The position numbers and the translations under genes were made by a program. 64,000 bases of DNA, taken from positions 116,126 to 180,125 of the forward strand of contig NZ_JBOCEF010000003.1 of the NCBI RefSeq assembly GCF_050586345.1, written 5' to 3'. The number at the start of each line of letters is the position of its first letter. The first letter of the stretch is position 1. This stretch comes from JBOCEF01 sp050586345 (lineage in GTDB: Bacteria; Pseudomonadota; Alphaproteobacteria; Rhodobacterales; Rhodobacteraceae). Positions 25,244-33,549 of this stretch are shown here, in pieces. A model generated the notes under the pieces. That model was not told where the DNA came from. It was given only the letters and a program-made list of their open reading frames with translations, and did not search any database.

Positions 25244-26047
25244 ATGCGCCTGAACACCATCATCGCCGAGCCGAAAACCCCGTCCGACCTGCCGCCGCTG
25301 GTGATCGTCCACGGCCTCTACGGGTCCGCGAAGAACTGGGGCGCGATCTCGAAGCGGCTGGCGCAGGGGAACGTGTGTCCCGCCCGGCGCGTGGTGGCGG
25401 TGGACTTGCGCAACCACGGCGACAGCCCCTGGGGCGAGGACGCGTCTTACCCGGCGCTGGCCTCGGACCTGGCCGAGACCATCGAGGCCGAATGCGGCGG
25501 GCGCGCCGACGTGCTCGGGCACTCGATGGGCGGCAAGGCGTCGATGCAGCTCGCCCTGACGCGCCCCGAACTGGTGAACCGGCTGATCGCCGCCGACATC
25601 GCCCCCGTGGCCTATGAGAACCACGGCCACCTCGCCTATATCCGCGCGATGAAGGGCGTGGACCTGTCCACCGTGAACCGCCGCGCCGCCGCCGAGCCGC
25701 AGCTGCGGGACGGCGTGCCCGACCGCGCCCTGCGCGCCTTCCTGCTGCAGTCGTTGGCGGTCGAGGAAGACGGGACCGCGCGCTGGAAGCTGAACCTCGA
25801 CGCGCTCGAGGCGCACATGCCCGACATCGTCGGCTGGCCCGGGACGGAAGGGGAATTCACCGGCCCCACCCTCTTCGTCCACGGCGCCAATTCGGATTAC
25901 GTGGGCCCCGAGGCCCGCCCGCAGATCAAGCGCCTGTTCCCCGCCGCCCGCTTCGTGGCGGTGAAGGAGGCGGGCCACTGGCTTCATGCCGAGCAGCCAG
26001 AGGCCTTCGTGCAGACCGTCGGCGGCTGGCTCAAGGCCACCGACTGA
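25244..26047 (+). CDS. Alpha/beta hydrolase (YbfF-like esterase)
   Basis: A 267-residue alpha/beta-hydrolase. The oxyanion region is VIVHGLYGSAKNWGAI, the nucleophile elbow is GHSMGG (Ser in the centre), the acid is probably the Asp in NSDYVGPEA, and the catalytic His is in EAGHWLHAEQPEAF. The set and size fit the YbfF/EST10-like esterase group that hydrolyses short acyl or malonyl esters in vitro; the natural substrate is unknown. The ATG at 25244 has GGAG seven bases upstream and is preferred over an in-frame TTG at 25211 that falls in the purH terminator. Confidence 0.9.
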   Translation: MRLNTIIAEPKTPSDLPPLVIVHGLYGSAKNWGAISKRLAQGNVCPARRVVAVDLRNHGDSPWGEDASYPALASDLAETIEAECGGRADVLGHSMGGKASMQLALTRPELVNRLIAADIAPVAYENHGHLAYIRAMKGVDLSTVNRRAAAEPQLRDGVPDRALRAFLLQSLAVEEDGTARWKLNLDALEAHMPDIVGWPGTEGEFTGPTLFVHGANSDYVGPEARPQIKRLFPAARFVAVKEAGHWLHAEQPEAFVQTVGGWLKATD

Positions 26048-26092
26048 CGCGCGCCCCCTTCGCAGGCCCAGCCCCCCGCAGGAGACACCGCC

Positions 26093-26398
26093 ATGACCGC
26101 CCGCAAACCCGCGCAGGACTGCGCGTCCCTCGCCGAGATCCGCGCCGGGATCGACAGCCTCGACGCCGAGCTGATCGCGCTGCTGGCCGAGCGCATCGGC
26201 TATGTCCGCCATGTCGCCCCGTTCAAGATCAAGGAGGGCGTGCCCGCCGCCGCCCCCGACCGCGTGGCGCATGTGCTGGCGGCCGTGCGCGCCAGGGGCG
26301 AGGCCGCGGGGCTGGACCCCGACATGCTCGAAGCCATGTGGCGCCCGATGATCGACTGGGCCATCGCCCACGAAGAAGAGGTGATGGGCAAGGGCTGA
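26093..26398 (+). CDS. Chorismate mutase, AroQ type
   Basis: A 101-residue, all-helical AroQ-class enzyme that rearranges chorismate to prephenate, or a PchB-like isochorismate-pyruvate lyase relative. Diagnostic are LAEIRAGIDSLDAELIALLA with ERIGYVRHVAPFK (catalytic Arg and Lys) and the last helix MLEAMWRPMIDWAIAHEE. Monofunctional forms of this size are common in alphaproteobacteria. It has its own AGGAGA ribosome site and follows the hydrolase by 45 bases, so the two may be cotranscribed without a shared pathway. Confidence 0.9.
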   Translation: MTARKPAQDCASLAEIRAGIDSLDAELIALLAERIGYVRHVAPFKIKEGVPAAAPDRVAHVLAAVRARGEAAGLDPDMLEAMWRPMIDWAIAHEEEVMGKG

Positions 26399-26493
26399 GC
26401 CGCCCGCCGCCCGCGCCCGGGCGGCGGGCGCCGCCCTCCGGCCCCGAACGGGGGCTTGCCCCCCTGAGGGGGCGGACGCCCCCCCGCAATGCA

Positions 26494-26528
26494 AAAGGGC
26501 CCGCGCGATCCCCTCGCGCGGGCCCTTT
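26494..26528. terminator. Bidirectional terminator between chorismate mutase and ctaA
   Basis: A perfect 14-bp stem (AAAGGGCCCGCGCG) with a seven-base loop lies between convergent genes. The closing A/T triplets give modest U-tracts both ways. Upstream, 26399-26490 also holds weaker GC hairpins and no gene. Confidence 0.75.
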
Positions 26529-26548
26529 CCGTTGCTCGCCGACCGGCC

Positions 26549-27697
26549 TCAGCCGCGGGCGATCTTCTCTTCCGCCGGGAACAGGCATTCCAGCCGCAGC
26601 CGGATCGCGGCGGCGAACAGCGCCAGCGCGCCCAGCTGGTGCAGGATCGCCAGGTTCAGCGGCGCCGCGTGCATCACCGTCACGATCCCCAGCACCACCT
26701 GGAGGGCGCAGACCGCCAGCGCGAGGCCCGCCCAGCCCTTCGCCCCGGCATGGCCCGAGCGGCGCGCCTTGAGGAAGGTCCACACCGCGAAGCCCATCAC
26801 CAGGTAGCCGACCATGCGGTGGATGAACTGCACCAGCGCCGGGTTCTCGAAGAAATTGGTCCAGAACGGCTCGTAATCGAAGCTCTCGGAGGGCAGGAAC
26901 TGCCCGTTCATCAGCGGCCAGTCGACATAGCCGCGCCCCGCGTCGATCCCCGCCACCAGCGCGCCGAGCAGGATCTGCACGAAGACCAGCGCCATCAGCC
27001 CGTGGCTGACGCCGGAGAGCGAGACCAGCTTGCGCCGCCGCGCCGCCAGCATCCACGCCCCGTCGCGCCGCAGCTGCCAGGAGAACCACACCAGCAGGCC
27101 GAAAATGGCCACCGCGAGGCCGAGATGCGTGGCCAGCCGATAGCTCGCCACGTCCACCATCCGCCCGTGCAGGCCCGAGGAGACCATCCACCAGCCGATC
27201 GCGCCCTGCAGCCCGCCGAGGCCGCCGACCAGCAGCATCTTCCCGGCCCAGCCCGGCGGGATCATCTTGCGCAGGGCGAAGAAGGCGAAGCCCACGGCCC
27301 AGACGAGGCCCACGAGCCGCCCCAGCTGCCGGTGGCCCCATTCCCACCAGTAGATGTACTTGAACTCGGACAGGGACATGCCCTTGTTCACCAGCTCGTA
27401 TTCCGGGATCGCCTTGTACTTCTCGAACTCCGAGTCCCAGGCCGCGTCCGACATCGGCGGCAGGGCGCCGGTGATCGGCTTCCACTCGGTGATCGACAGG
27501 CCCGAATCGGTCAGCCGGGTCAGTCCCCCGACCAGCACCATCGCCGCGACCATCGCCGCCAGCACCAGCATCCAGGCCGAGATCAGCCTGCGCCCGCGCC
27601 GCCGCGCCGCGTCCGCCGCGCCCGGGGCGGGGGCGGCGGGACGGGCGGCGGCGGCCTCGGGGGTCGTCTCCTCGAAGATCGCGCGTTTCTTGCTCAT
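26549..27697 (-). CDS. ctaA: Heme A synthase CtaA (type 2)
   Basis: CtaA/Cox15 oxidises the C8 methyl of heme O to give heme A for aa3-type cytochrome oxidases. The 382-residue protein has eight membrane segments and the conserved histidines in WWEWGHRQLGR, YRLATHLGLA, LVQFIHRMVGYL and LAILHQLGALA. SGLSITEWKPITGALPPMSD is the type 2 alphaproteobacterial signature, and the cysteine pair of type 1 enzymes is absent. AGGAG lies nine bases before the ATG. It implies an aa3 oxidase elsewhere in the genome, separate from the cbb3 enzyme encoded at the end of this window, which needs no heme A. Confidence 0.95.
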   Translation of the reverse strand: MSKKRAIFEETTPEAAAARPAAPAPGAADAARRRGRRLISAWMLVLAAMVAAMVLVGGLTRLTDSGLSITEWKPITGALPPMSDAAWDSEFEKYKAIPEYELVNKGMSLSEFKYIYWWEWGHRQLGRLVGLVWAVGFAFFALRKMIPPGWAGKMLLVGGLGGLQGAIGWWMVSSGLHGRMVDVASYRLATHLGLAVAIFGLLVWFSWQLRRDGAWMLAARRRKLVSLSGVSHGLMALVFVQILLGALVAGIDAGRGYVDWPLMNGQFLPSESFDYEPFWTNFFENPALVQFIHRMVGYLVMGFAVWTFLKARRSGHAGAKGWAGLALAVCALQVVLGIVTVMHAAPLNLAILHQLGALALFAAAIRLRLECLFPAEEKIARG

Positions 27698-27837
27698 GCG
27701 CGTTGGCTCCTGTCCTTCGCGTCAGGGACCGCCGGGGCGCAGGGCCCGGGCGGGGTCAGTGGCGGAGATAGCATTTCGCGCGCCCGCGCCAACATGGCCA
27801 AGCGGCGCAGGTCGTCGCGGGGGCGGGCAGGGGCCTC

Positions 27838-27889
27838 GGCCCCTCCCGCTCGGCCCCTCCCGCTCGACCCCTCCCGCTCAGCCCCTCCG
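27838..27889. repeat. 14-bp minisatellite over the RNA methyltransferase stop
   Basis: About 3.7 tandem copies of the 14-bp unit GGCCCCTCCCGCTC, the first two identical and the others with one change each or partial. The array starts inside the last codons of the TrmH-family gene and runs into its 3' flank. On the minus strand it reads as G-runs (GGGAGGGG) that could form a quadruplex. Confidence 0.75.
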
Positions 27890-28651
27890 GCGGCGCTTTT
27901 CCGACAGCGTGCGGAACACGCCCCAGAGGGTGCGCACGTCCTGCTCGGTCAGCGGCGCGCGGCGGAACAGGTTGCGCAGGTTGCGCACCATCATCGGCTT
28001 CTTGTCGGGCAGGTGGAAGAACCCGGCCTCCTCGAGCTGCTCTTCCAGGTGGTCCAGCATCCGGTCCACGTCGGCGCTCCCGGCGGTCTCGGAATGGCCG
28101 GTCGACATCTGCACGGCGGGCGTGTCGTCCACCTGGCGGCGCCACTCATAGGACATCAGCAGCACGCATTGCCCGAGGTTGAGCGACGCGAAGGCCGGGT
28201 TCACCGGCACGGTGACGATGGCGTTGGCGCGCACCACGTCGTCATTCTCGAGCCCCGTGCGCTCGCGCCCGAACAGCACGCCGACCTTCTCGCCGCGGGC
28301 GATGCGGGCGGCGGCGTCCTTCATCGCGGCCTCGGGGGTCATCACGGCCTTGGCCATCTCCCGCGGGCGGGCGGTGGTGGCGTAGACGTAGTGCAGGTCC
28401 TCCACCGCTTCGGCGGTGGTGGGGGTGACCTTCGCGTTCTCGATCACGTGCGCGGCGCCCGAGGACATGGCCACGGCCTTGGGGTTCGGCCAGCCGTCGC
28501 GCGGGTCCACCAGCCGCATCCGGTCGAGGCCGAAATTCCACATCGCCCGCGCCGCGGCGCCGATGTTCTCGCCCATCTGCGGCTCGACCAGGATCATCGC
28601 CGGCCCCTCGGCCTGCGGATGCTCGCCGCCGCTCGTGTCCCAGCCGCTCAT
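27878..28651 (-). CDS. TrmH/TrmJ-family RNA 2'-O-methyltransferase
   Basis: A 257-residue SPOUT methyltransferase, closest in pattern to TrmJ, which methylates the 2'-OH of tRNA position 32. Visible motifs are MILVEPQMGENIGAAARAMW (motif 1), VLFGRERTGLENDDV (motif 2) and NPAFASLNLGQCVLLMSYEW (motif 3, the SPOUT knot). A C-terminal extension of about 80 residues is helical and charged, as in TrmJ. I chose the ATG at 28651 over a GTG at 28657; AAGGGGA lies upstream of both. The substrate assignment is inferred. Confidence 0.88.
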   Translation of the reverse strand: MSGWDTSGGEHPQAEGPAMILVEPQMGENIGAAARAMWNFGLDRMRLVDPRDGWPNPKAVAMSSGAAHVIENAKVTPTTAEAVEDLHYVYATTARPREMAKAVMTPEAAMKDAAARIARGEKVGVLFGRERTGLENDDVVRANAIVTVPVNPAFASLNLGQCVLLMSYEWRRQVDDTPAVQMSTGHSETAGSADVDRMLDHLEEQLEEAGFFHLPDKKPMMVRNLRNLFRRAPLTEQDVRTLWGVFRTLSEKRRRRG

Positions 28652-28741
28652 GCGCACCGTCCCCTTGAATTGCCTCGTTCCCGGGCGGGACTAGCCCTGT
28701 GCGGGGCGAAAAGGCAAGCTTTCGGCGTGGAAAAGGCGGTC

Positions 28742-29569
28742 TCAGGCCTTCTCGAACCAGGCCGAGCTTTCGGGTGCGCCCCGATACGGCAGGCCCCTGA
28801 TCCCCGGCCGCTCGCCCGCGCCCATCCGCGTGGCGGCGTAATGCGAGGCCCAGAGCGGCTTCAGCCCGCCGGACAGGATCCAGGGCGCCAGCCCGTTCTG
28901 CTCGTTATACCCGCGCCAGAGCCACGCCTCGGGGTACGGGTCCGGCAGGAACACGTCATGGACATGCACCCGCACCCCCGGCTTCAGCACCGGCAGGATG
29001 CGGGACAGGATGATGTCCACATCCGTGCCCGGCACCAGGATGTGCGAGCTGTCGAACACCGCCATGTCCCCGGGTTCCAGGTCCTCGAACAGGTCCATGT
29101 CCTCGGGCCCCAGCACCTTGGAGCGCCACTCGACCGGCAGGTCCAGCAGCGCCGCGCGGGGGGCGGGGTCGATGCAGACCTGCCGCGCCCCGGCCCCCGC
29201 CGCCGCCACCGCATGGGCGAGGAACCGGGTGGAATGCCCCGAGCCCACCTCGACGATCCGCGCCGGAGGGGCCTCGCGCGCCAGCAGCCACGCCGCTGCG
29301 CCGTCGAGCCGCGGGAACCACTCCTGCTCCCAGCGCGGCGACGGGGCCGGGCCGCCGATCGCCGCCAGCGCCTCGGCATGGCGGGCGGCGGCGTCCAGCA
29401 CCTGCTCGAAGGCCGGGCGAGCGGCGTCGAAAGCCGCCTCCACGCCTTCGTATCGCGGCTGCACCTCCGGCACGGTTCCGGCGTAGCGATAGGGGATGAA
29501 GAATCCCTGCTTCCGCCATCCCGTCACCGTCGAGAGGCCCATGCGCAGCTGTCGCCACCGCTTGTTCAT
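28742..29569 (-). CDS. Class I SAM-dependent methyltransferase
   Basis: A 275-residue protein with a Methyltransf_24-type Rossmann fold: motif I ARIVEVGSGHSTRFLAHAV, the acidic residue in QVCIDPAPR, FEDLEPGDMAVFDSSHILV and the closing LPVLKPGVRVHVHDVFLPDP. Relatives methylate or modify small molecules or sugars, or are found near glycosyltransferases; no substrate can be named here. AAGGATA lies eight bases before the ATG. It is divergent from icd across a 217-base gap in which I see no other gene. Confidence 0.82.
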   Translation of the reverse strand: MNKRWRQLRMGLSTVTGWRKQGFFIPYRYAGTVPEVQPRYEGVEAAFDAARPAFEQVLDAAARHAEALAAIGGPAPSPRWEQEWFPRLDGAAAWLLAREAPPARIVEVGSGHSTRFLAHAVAAAGAGARQVCIDPAPRAALLDLPVEWRSKVLGPEDMDLFEDLEPGDMAVFDSSHILVPGTDVDIILSRILPVLKPGVRVHVHDVFLPDPYPEAWLWRGYNEQNGLAPWILSGGLKPLWASHYAATRMGAGERPGIRGLPYRGAPESSAWFEKA

Positions 29570-29786
29570 GATTTCGTATCCTTAATGCCGTTCAGTCGCG
29601 CCGGAGGGTTTCACTTGGACCCGCCCGCGCTCCACGTCCAGCGCGGCGCGTCCTTTTGCGCCGCCGCATGCCTTGTACGCGGCGGTATGCCGATGTATAC
29701 GATTGCATGTAATCCGCGTCCCGCCCGCGCCTCCCCTGCGGCGACGGGACGCCCAGACCGCCAGCCTTGTCCGGGAGCGCGCCAGC

Positions 29787-31001
29787 ATGACGAAAATCAA
29801 GGTCGACAACCCCATCGTGGAACTCGACGGCGACGAGATGACCCGCATCATGTGGGACTTCATCAAGAAGAAGCTGATCGAGCCCTATCTCGACGTCGAC
29901 CTGCTCTACTACGATCTCGGGATCGAGGAGCGGGACCGCACCGACGACCAGATCACCATCGACGCGGCCGAGAAGATCAAGGAAGTCGGCGTCGGCGTGA
30001 AATGCGCCACCATCACCCCCGATGAACAGCGGGTGGAGGAGTTCGGCCTCAAGAAGATGTGGCGCAGCCCCAACGGGACGATCCGCAACATCCTCGGGGG
30101 CGTGGTGTTCCGCCAGCCGATCATCTGCCGCAACGTGCCGCGGCTGGTGCCGGGCTGGACCTCGCCCATCGTCGTCGGCCGCCACGCCTTCGGCGACCAG
30201 TACAAGGCCACCGACTTCACCTTCCCGGGCGCGGGCAAGCTGACGATGAAGTTCGTGGGCGAAGACGGCGCCGTGATCGAGCGGGAGGTCTACGACGCCC
30301 CCTCGGCCGGGGTCTACCAGGCGATGTACAACCTGGATGCTTCGATCATCGATTTCGCGCGGGCGAGCTTCAACTACGGCCTGTCGCTCGGCTGGCCGGT
30401 GTACCTGTCGACCAAGAACACCATCCTCAAGGCCTATGACGGCCGCTTCAAGGACCTGTTCCAGCAGGTGTTCGAGGAAGAGTTCGCCGACAAGTTCAAG
30501 GCCGCGGGCATCTGGTACGAGCACCGGCTGATCGACGACATGGTCGCCTGCTGCATGAAGTGGAACGGCAAGTTCGTCTGGGCCTGCAAGAACTACGACG
30601 GCGACGTGCAGTCCGACACCGTCGCCCAGGGCTTCGGCTCGCTCGGGCTGATGACCTCGCAGCTGATGACCCCGGACGGCAAGATCGTCGAGGCCGAGGC
30701 CGCCCACGGGACCGTCACCCGCCATTACCGCCAGCACCAGGCGGGCAAGGCGACCTCGACCAACTCCATCGCCTCGATCTACGCCTGGACCGGGGGGCTG
30801 AAGCACCGCGCCAAGCTCGATGAGAACATCGCCCTGATGTCCTTCGCCACGACCCTCGAGAAGACGGTGGTCGAGACGGTGGAGAGCGGGTTCATGACCA
30901 AGGATCTCGCGCTGCTCGTCGGGCCGGACCAGAAATGGCTGACCACCATGGGCTTCCTCGAGAAGGTGGACGAGAACCTGAACCACGCCCTCGTCGGCTG
31001 A
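29787..31001 (+). CDS. icd: Isocitrate dehydrogenase (NADP+)
   Basis: Converts isocitrate to 2-oxoglutarate in the TCA cycle with NADP. The 404-residue product is the type II (eukaryote-like) dimeric form common in alphaproteobacteria: DNPIVELDGDEMTRIMWDFI, the isocitrate-binding SPNGTIRNILGG, GRHAFGDQYKATDF, LIDDMVACCMKWNGKFVWAC, the metal-binding KNYDGDVQSDTVAQGFGSLG and the NADP loop AAHGTVTRHYRQHQ. GGGAG lies 10 bases before the ATG at 29787; the longer in-frame reading from 29673 runs through AT-rich promoter-like sequence. Confidence 0.97.
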   Translation: MTKIKVDNPIVELDGDEMTRIMWDFIKKKLIEPYLDVDLLYYDLGIEERDRTDDQITIDAAEKIKEVGVGVKCATITPDEQRVEEFGLKKMWRSPNGTIRNILGGVVFRQPIICRNVPRLVPGWTSPIVVGRHAFGDQYKATDFTFPGAGKLTMKFVGEDGAVIEREVYDAPSAGVYQAMYNLDASIIDFARASFNYGLSLGWPVYLSTKNTILKAYDGRFKDLFQQVFEEEFADKFKAAGIWYEHRLIDDMVACCMKWNGKFVWACKNYDGDVQSDTVAQGFGSLGLMTSQLMTPDGKIVEAEAAHGTVTRHYRQHQAGKATSTNSIASIYAWTGGLKHRAKLDENIALMSFATTLEKTVVETVESGFMTKDLALLVGPDQKWLTTMGFLEKVDENLNHALVG

Positions 31002-31058
31002 GGCGCGGTTTTTCGGGGCGGCGCCGTGGACCTGCCACGATGTTGCGCCCATGTATTG

Positions 31059-31088
31059 GGGCGGGGCCGGGATCGGCCCCGCCCTTTT
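31059..31088 (+). terminator. Terminator after icd
   Basis: An 11-bp perfect stem (GGGCGGGGCCG), GGAT loop and TTTT follow icd by 57 bases and sit just before the ribosome site of the next gene, so that gene may have its own promoter or depend on read-through. Confidence 0.75.
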
Positions 31089-31113
31089 GCTTTGCACGTT
31101 GCCAGGAGCCGCC

Positions 31114-31482
31114 ATGACCCTTGATCCGTCTTCCGCCCCGTCCTCCAATTTCTCGGGCAAGGACGCGGCGCAGCTGGTCTACATCCTGTATTTCGTCGGC
31201 TTCTTCCTGCCGATCTGCGCCGTTGCGGGCGTGATCCTGGCCTATGTGAAGCGCGACGAGGCGGCGCCGATGGCGCGCAGCCATCTCGATTTCCAGATCC
31301 GCAGCTTCTGGATCGGCTTCGGCGCGGTGATCCTCGGGGGGATCCTGACGCTGGTGCTGATCGGCTGGGCGGTGATCGCGCTGTGGACCGTCTGGGCGCT
31401 GGTGCGCTTCATCACCGGGTTCCTGAAGCTCAACGACTCGCGCCCGGTGGCCGACCCCGAGGGCTGGGGCTTCGCCGCCTGA
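31114..31482 (+). CDS. DUF4870-like membrane protein
   Basis: A 122-residue inner-membrane protein of the DUF4870 family. Two to three hydrophobic segments are visible: about 22-45 (LVYILYFVGFFLPICAVAGV), 66-90 (FWIGFGAVILGGILTLVLIG) and an adjoining stretch to about 100. The loop KRDEAAPMARSHLDFQIRSF between them is the family signature. AGGAG lies six bases before the ATG at 31114. It is flanked by two terminators, so it is probably a single-gene unit. The function is unknown. Confidence 0.85.
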   Translation: MTLDPSSAPSSNFSGKDAAQLVYILYFVGFFLPICAVAGVILAYVKRDEAAPMARSHLDFQIRSFWIGFGAVILGGILTLVLIGWAVIALWTVWALVRFITGFLKLNDSRPVADPEGWGFAA

Positions 31483-31504
31483 TCCATCGCCCGCGGCATG
31501 TGAA

Positions 31505-31532
31505 AAGGGCGCGCCCGGCCGGGCGCGCCCTT
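31505..31532. terminator. Bidirectional terminator
   Basis: A perfect palindromic 28-base sequence (arms AAGGGCGCGCCCGG) between the convergent DUF4870 gene and a VPLPA-CTERM gene. A runs (AAAA) on the left serve the minus strand and CTTCT the plus strand. Confidence 0.7.
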
Positions 31533-31553
31533 CTGCGGTCCGGGGAAGGGGCC

Positions 31554-32312
31554 TCAGCCCCGCCGGCGCCGCCGCCCGGCCGCGGCCAGCGCGGCGATCC
31601 CGACCAGCGCCAGCGGCGCCGCGCCGGGCAGGGGCACGTCGGCCACGCTGAGCGCATCGATGCGCGCGAAAGCCTCGTCGAACACCACCGGGTCGGTCGC
31701 CGCCGGGTCGCCGGAGGTCTCCGACTCGCTCGACACGTTGCTGAAATTCGAGAGGCTGATCACCCCGCCCAGCCACAGGTCCAGCGCCTCGGCCGCCAGC
31801 CCGTCCTGGTTCCACAGGCCGAGCGGGCCGAACAGGCTCACGGTCAGGCGCAGGTCGTCGATGCCGGTCAGCCCGGTCGCCTCGATCAGGTCGTACTCGG
31901 CCTCGACCGCGGGCAGGCCGATCAGCGCCGCCTCGTCCGCGGCGACGGGGGTGGGCCCGGTGAACAGCCCGCCCAGCGTCGGCGCGGAGGCGGAGAACAG
32001 CACGGCGCCCGAGTCCGGGTCGGTGATGCGCAGCGCCCCGCGGGCGGCGGCGACCGGACGGCCGAAGGAGCCGTCATCGGCGCCGAGCCAGCCGTCCTCG
32101 ACCCGGAAGCTGGCGGTGAACCGCGCGCCGGTGGGCAGCGCCCAGGCGCCCCCGGCGGCGAAATCGCCCGACGGGTAGGCGGGGTCGGCGTTCTCGAGAA
32201 TCGTGCCCTGCACGGTGACGCGCGTCGCCGCGGCGGCGGGGGCGGCGGCGGCGGCCAGGGCCGCGCAGGCGGCGAGGGACAGGGCGGTTGTTCTTGGGGA
32301 AGGCAGGGGCAC
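31554..32312 (-). CDS. VPLPA-CTERM surface protein (variant VPLPGA)
   Basis: A 252-residue exported protein. The N terminus is a signal peptide (TTALSLAACAALAAAAAPAA, cleaved near ATR). The C terminus has the three-part sorting signal VPLPGAAPLALVGIAALAAA followed by GRRRRRG, as in substrates of the exosortase group specific for VPLPA-CTERM in Rhodobacterales. The beta-rich middle (VTVQGTILENADPAYPSGDF, FTASFRVEDGWLGADD) matches no domain I recognise. I chose GTG at 32312 with GAGGAT upstream; an in-frame ATG at 32384 would place the signal peptide too deep. It is one of four such loci here. Confidence 0.8.
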   Translation of the reverse strand: MPLPSPRTTALSLAACAALAAAAAPAAAATRVTVQGTILENADPAYPSGDFAAGGAWALPTGARFTASFRVEDGWLGADDGSFGRPVAAARGALRITDPDSGAVLFSASAPTLGGLFTGPTPVAADEAALIGLPAVEAEYDLIEATGLTGIDDLRLTVSLFGPLGLWNQDGLAAEALDLWLGGVISLSNFSNVSSESETSGDPAATDPVVFDEAFARIDALSVADVPLPGAAPLALVGIAALAAAGRRRRRG

Positions 32313-32426
32313 GCGGCGATCCTCGGGGTGAATACAGGGATATGGCCGCGATTTTAGAGGGGTTCGCGCGGGCGGCGGCGTCAAAAACCCGCCGCCCGCG
32401 CGTGAATTCGGCGTCTTTGACGGCGC

Positions 32427-33404
32427 CTAGACTTCGCCGATCAGGATGCCCGCCGCCAGCACCAGCGCGCCGCCGAGCACGACCTGGAAGGCGGCCCGCA
32501 CGAAGGGCGTCTCCATGTACTTGTTCTGGATCCAGGCGATGGCCCAGAGCTCGATGAACACCACGACCAGGGCGATGATGGTGGCGGTCCAGAAATCGGG
32601 GATCAGGTACGGCAGGGCATGGCCCAGCCCGCCGACCGCGGTCATCACGCCCGAGGACAGCCCCCGCTTCCACGGCGCCCCGCGCCCCGAGATCACGCCG
32701 TCATCCGACGCCGCCTCGGTGAAGCCCATGGAGATGCCCGCGCCGATGGAGGCGGCGAGGCCGACCTGGAAGGTCGTCCACGGGTCCTGCGTCGCAAACG
32801 CGGTGGCGAAGATCGGCGCCAGCGTGGAGACAGAGCCGTCCATCAGCCCCGCGAGGCCCGGCTGGATCCAGGTCAGCACGAAGTTGCGGTGGGAGGCCGC
32901 CTCTTCCGCCGCGGCGTCGTCCTCGCCCACGTGGCGCTTCTCGGCCGCCTCGGCGCGGTTCTCATGCCCCCGCTCGGCCATGGCGAGGTCGCCGAGCAGC
33001 TTGCGCGTGTCCGCATCCGGCGTGCGGGCGGCGGCGCGCTCGTAGAACTCGGCCGCGCTGCGCTCCATCCGCGCCGCCTCCGCGCGCATGTCGTCGGCGG
33101 ACAGCTCCTCGACCAGCCAGAACGGGCGGCGCTGGTAATAGCCCGCGACGTGCTCGCGCCGGATCAGGGGGATCACCTCGCCGAAGCGTTTCTTGAACCG
33201 GTCGATCAGGCGGCGGCGGTGCTCGTTCTCCTCCGCCGCCATCTCCTCGAAGATTTTCGCGGTGGCGGGGAAGTCGAGGCGCAGGCGCTCGGCGAAGTCG
33301 AGATAGATGCGCGCGTCATCTTCCTCGGAGGAGATGGCGAGGGCGAGGATCTCGCGGTCCGAGAGGTCGCCGAACCGCTTGCGGCCAAGGGTGAAGCCGA
33401 ACAT
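32427..33404 (-). CDS. mbfA: MbfA-type membrane ferritin, iron exporter
   Basis: MbfA fuses an erythrin/ferritin-like diiron domain to a VIT1-like membrane transporter and exports iron in Bradyrhizobium and Agrobacterium. In this 325-residue protein residues about 17-160 supply the diiron ligands (EEMAAEENEHRRRL and DLAMAERGHENRAE, each ExxH), and about 180-325 form the membrane domain with TWIQPGLAGLMDGSVSTLAP and GAGISMGFTEAASDDG, the VIT1 signature. CGGAG lies eight bases before the ATG. A near-perfect Irr box lies 23 bases upstream, as in the rhizobial genes, implying repression under iron limitation and expression when iron is high. Confidence 0.93.
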   Translation of the reverse strand: MFGFTLGRKRFGDLSDREILALAISSEEDDARIYLDFAERLRLDFPATAKIFEEMAAEENEHRRRLIDRFKKRFGEVIPLIRREHVAGYYQRRPFWLVEELSADDMRAEAARMERSAAEFYERAAARTPDADTRKLLGDLAMAERGHENRAEAAEKRHVGEDDAAAEEAASHRNFVLTWIQPGLAGLMDGSVSTLAPIFATAFATQDPWTTFQVGLAASIGAGISMGFTEAASDDGVISGRGAPWKRGLSSGVMTAVGGLGHALPYLIPDFWTATIIALVVVFIELWAIAWIQNKYMETPFVRAAFQVVLGGALVLAAGILIGEV

Positions 33405-33427
33405 GGGAATGCTCCGGTGGGATCAGA

Positions 33428-33444
33428 TTTGGAATGATTCTAAG
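33428..33444. promoter_or_regulatory. Irr box (ICE motif) of mbfA
   Basis: TTTGGAATGATTCTAAG matches the iron control element consensus TTTRGAAYNRTTCYAAA at 16 of 17 positions (last base G for A). It lies 23 bases before the mbfA ATG. Irr-ICE control of mbfA is established in rhizobia; here it is inferred from the match. Confidence 0.75.
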
Positions 33445-33494
33445 AAAGTTTCCACCGGGAGCAAGGGGCGCGTCGCCGCAAGGCGCAAATGCAA

Positions 33495-33526
33495 AACCGG
33501 CGCGCGGTGGGGGCCGCGCGCCGGTT
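33495..33526 (-). terminator. Terminator after recA
   Basis: A perfect 13-bp stem (AACCGGCGCGCGG) with a six-base loop, followed on the minus strand by TTTTGCATTTG, lies 23 bases after the recA stop. It separates recA from mbfA. Confidence 0.85.
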
Positions 33527-33549
33527 CGAACGCCGTCATGCCGGGGCGC

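Noticed and set aside
26489..30025. A 1178-codon plus-strand frame across ctaA, the TrmH-family and methyltransferase genes
   Set aside because: Antisense to three firmly identified minus-strand genes.
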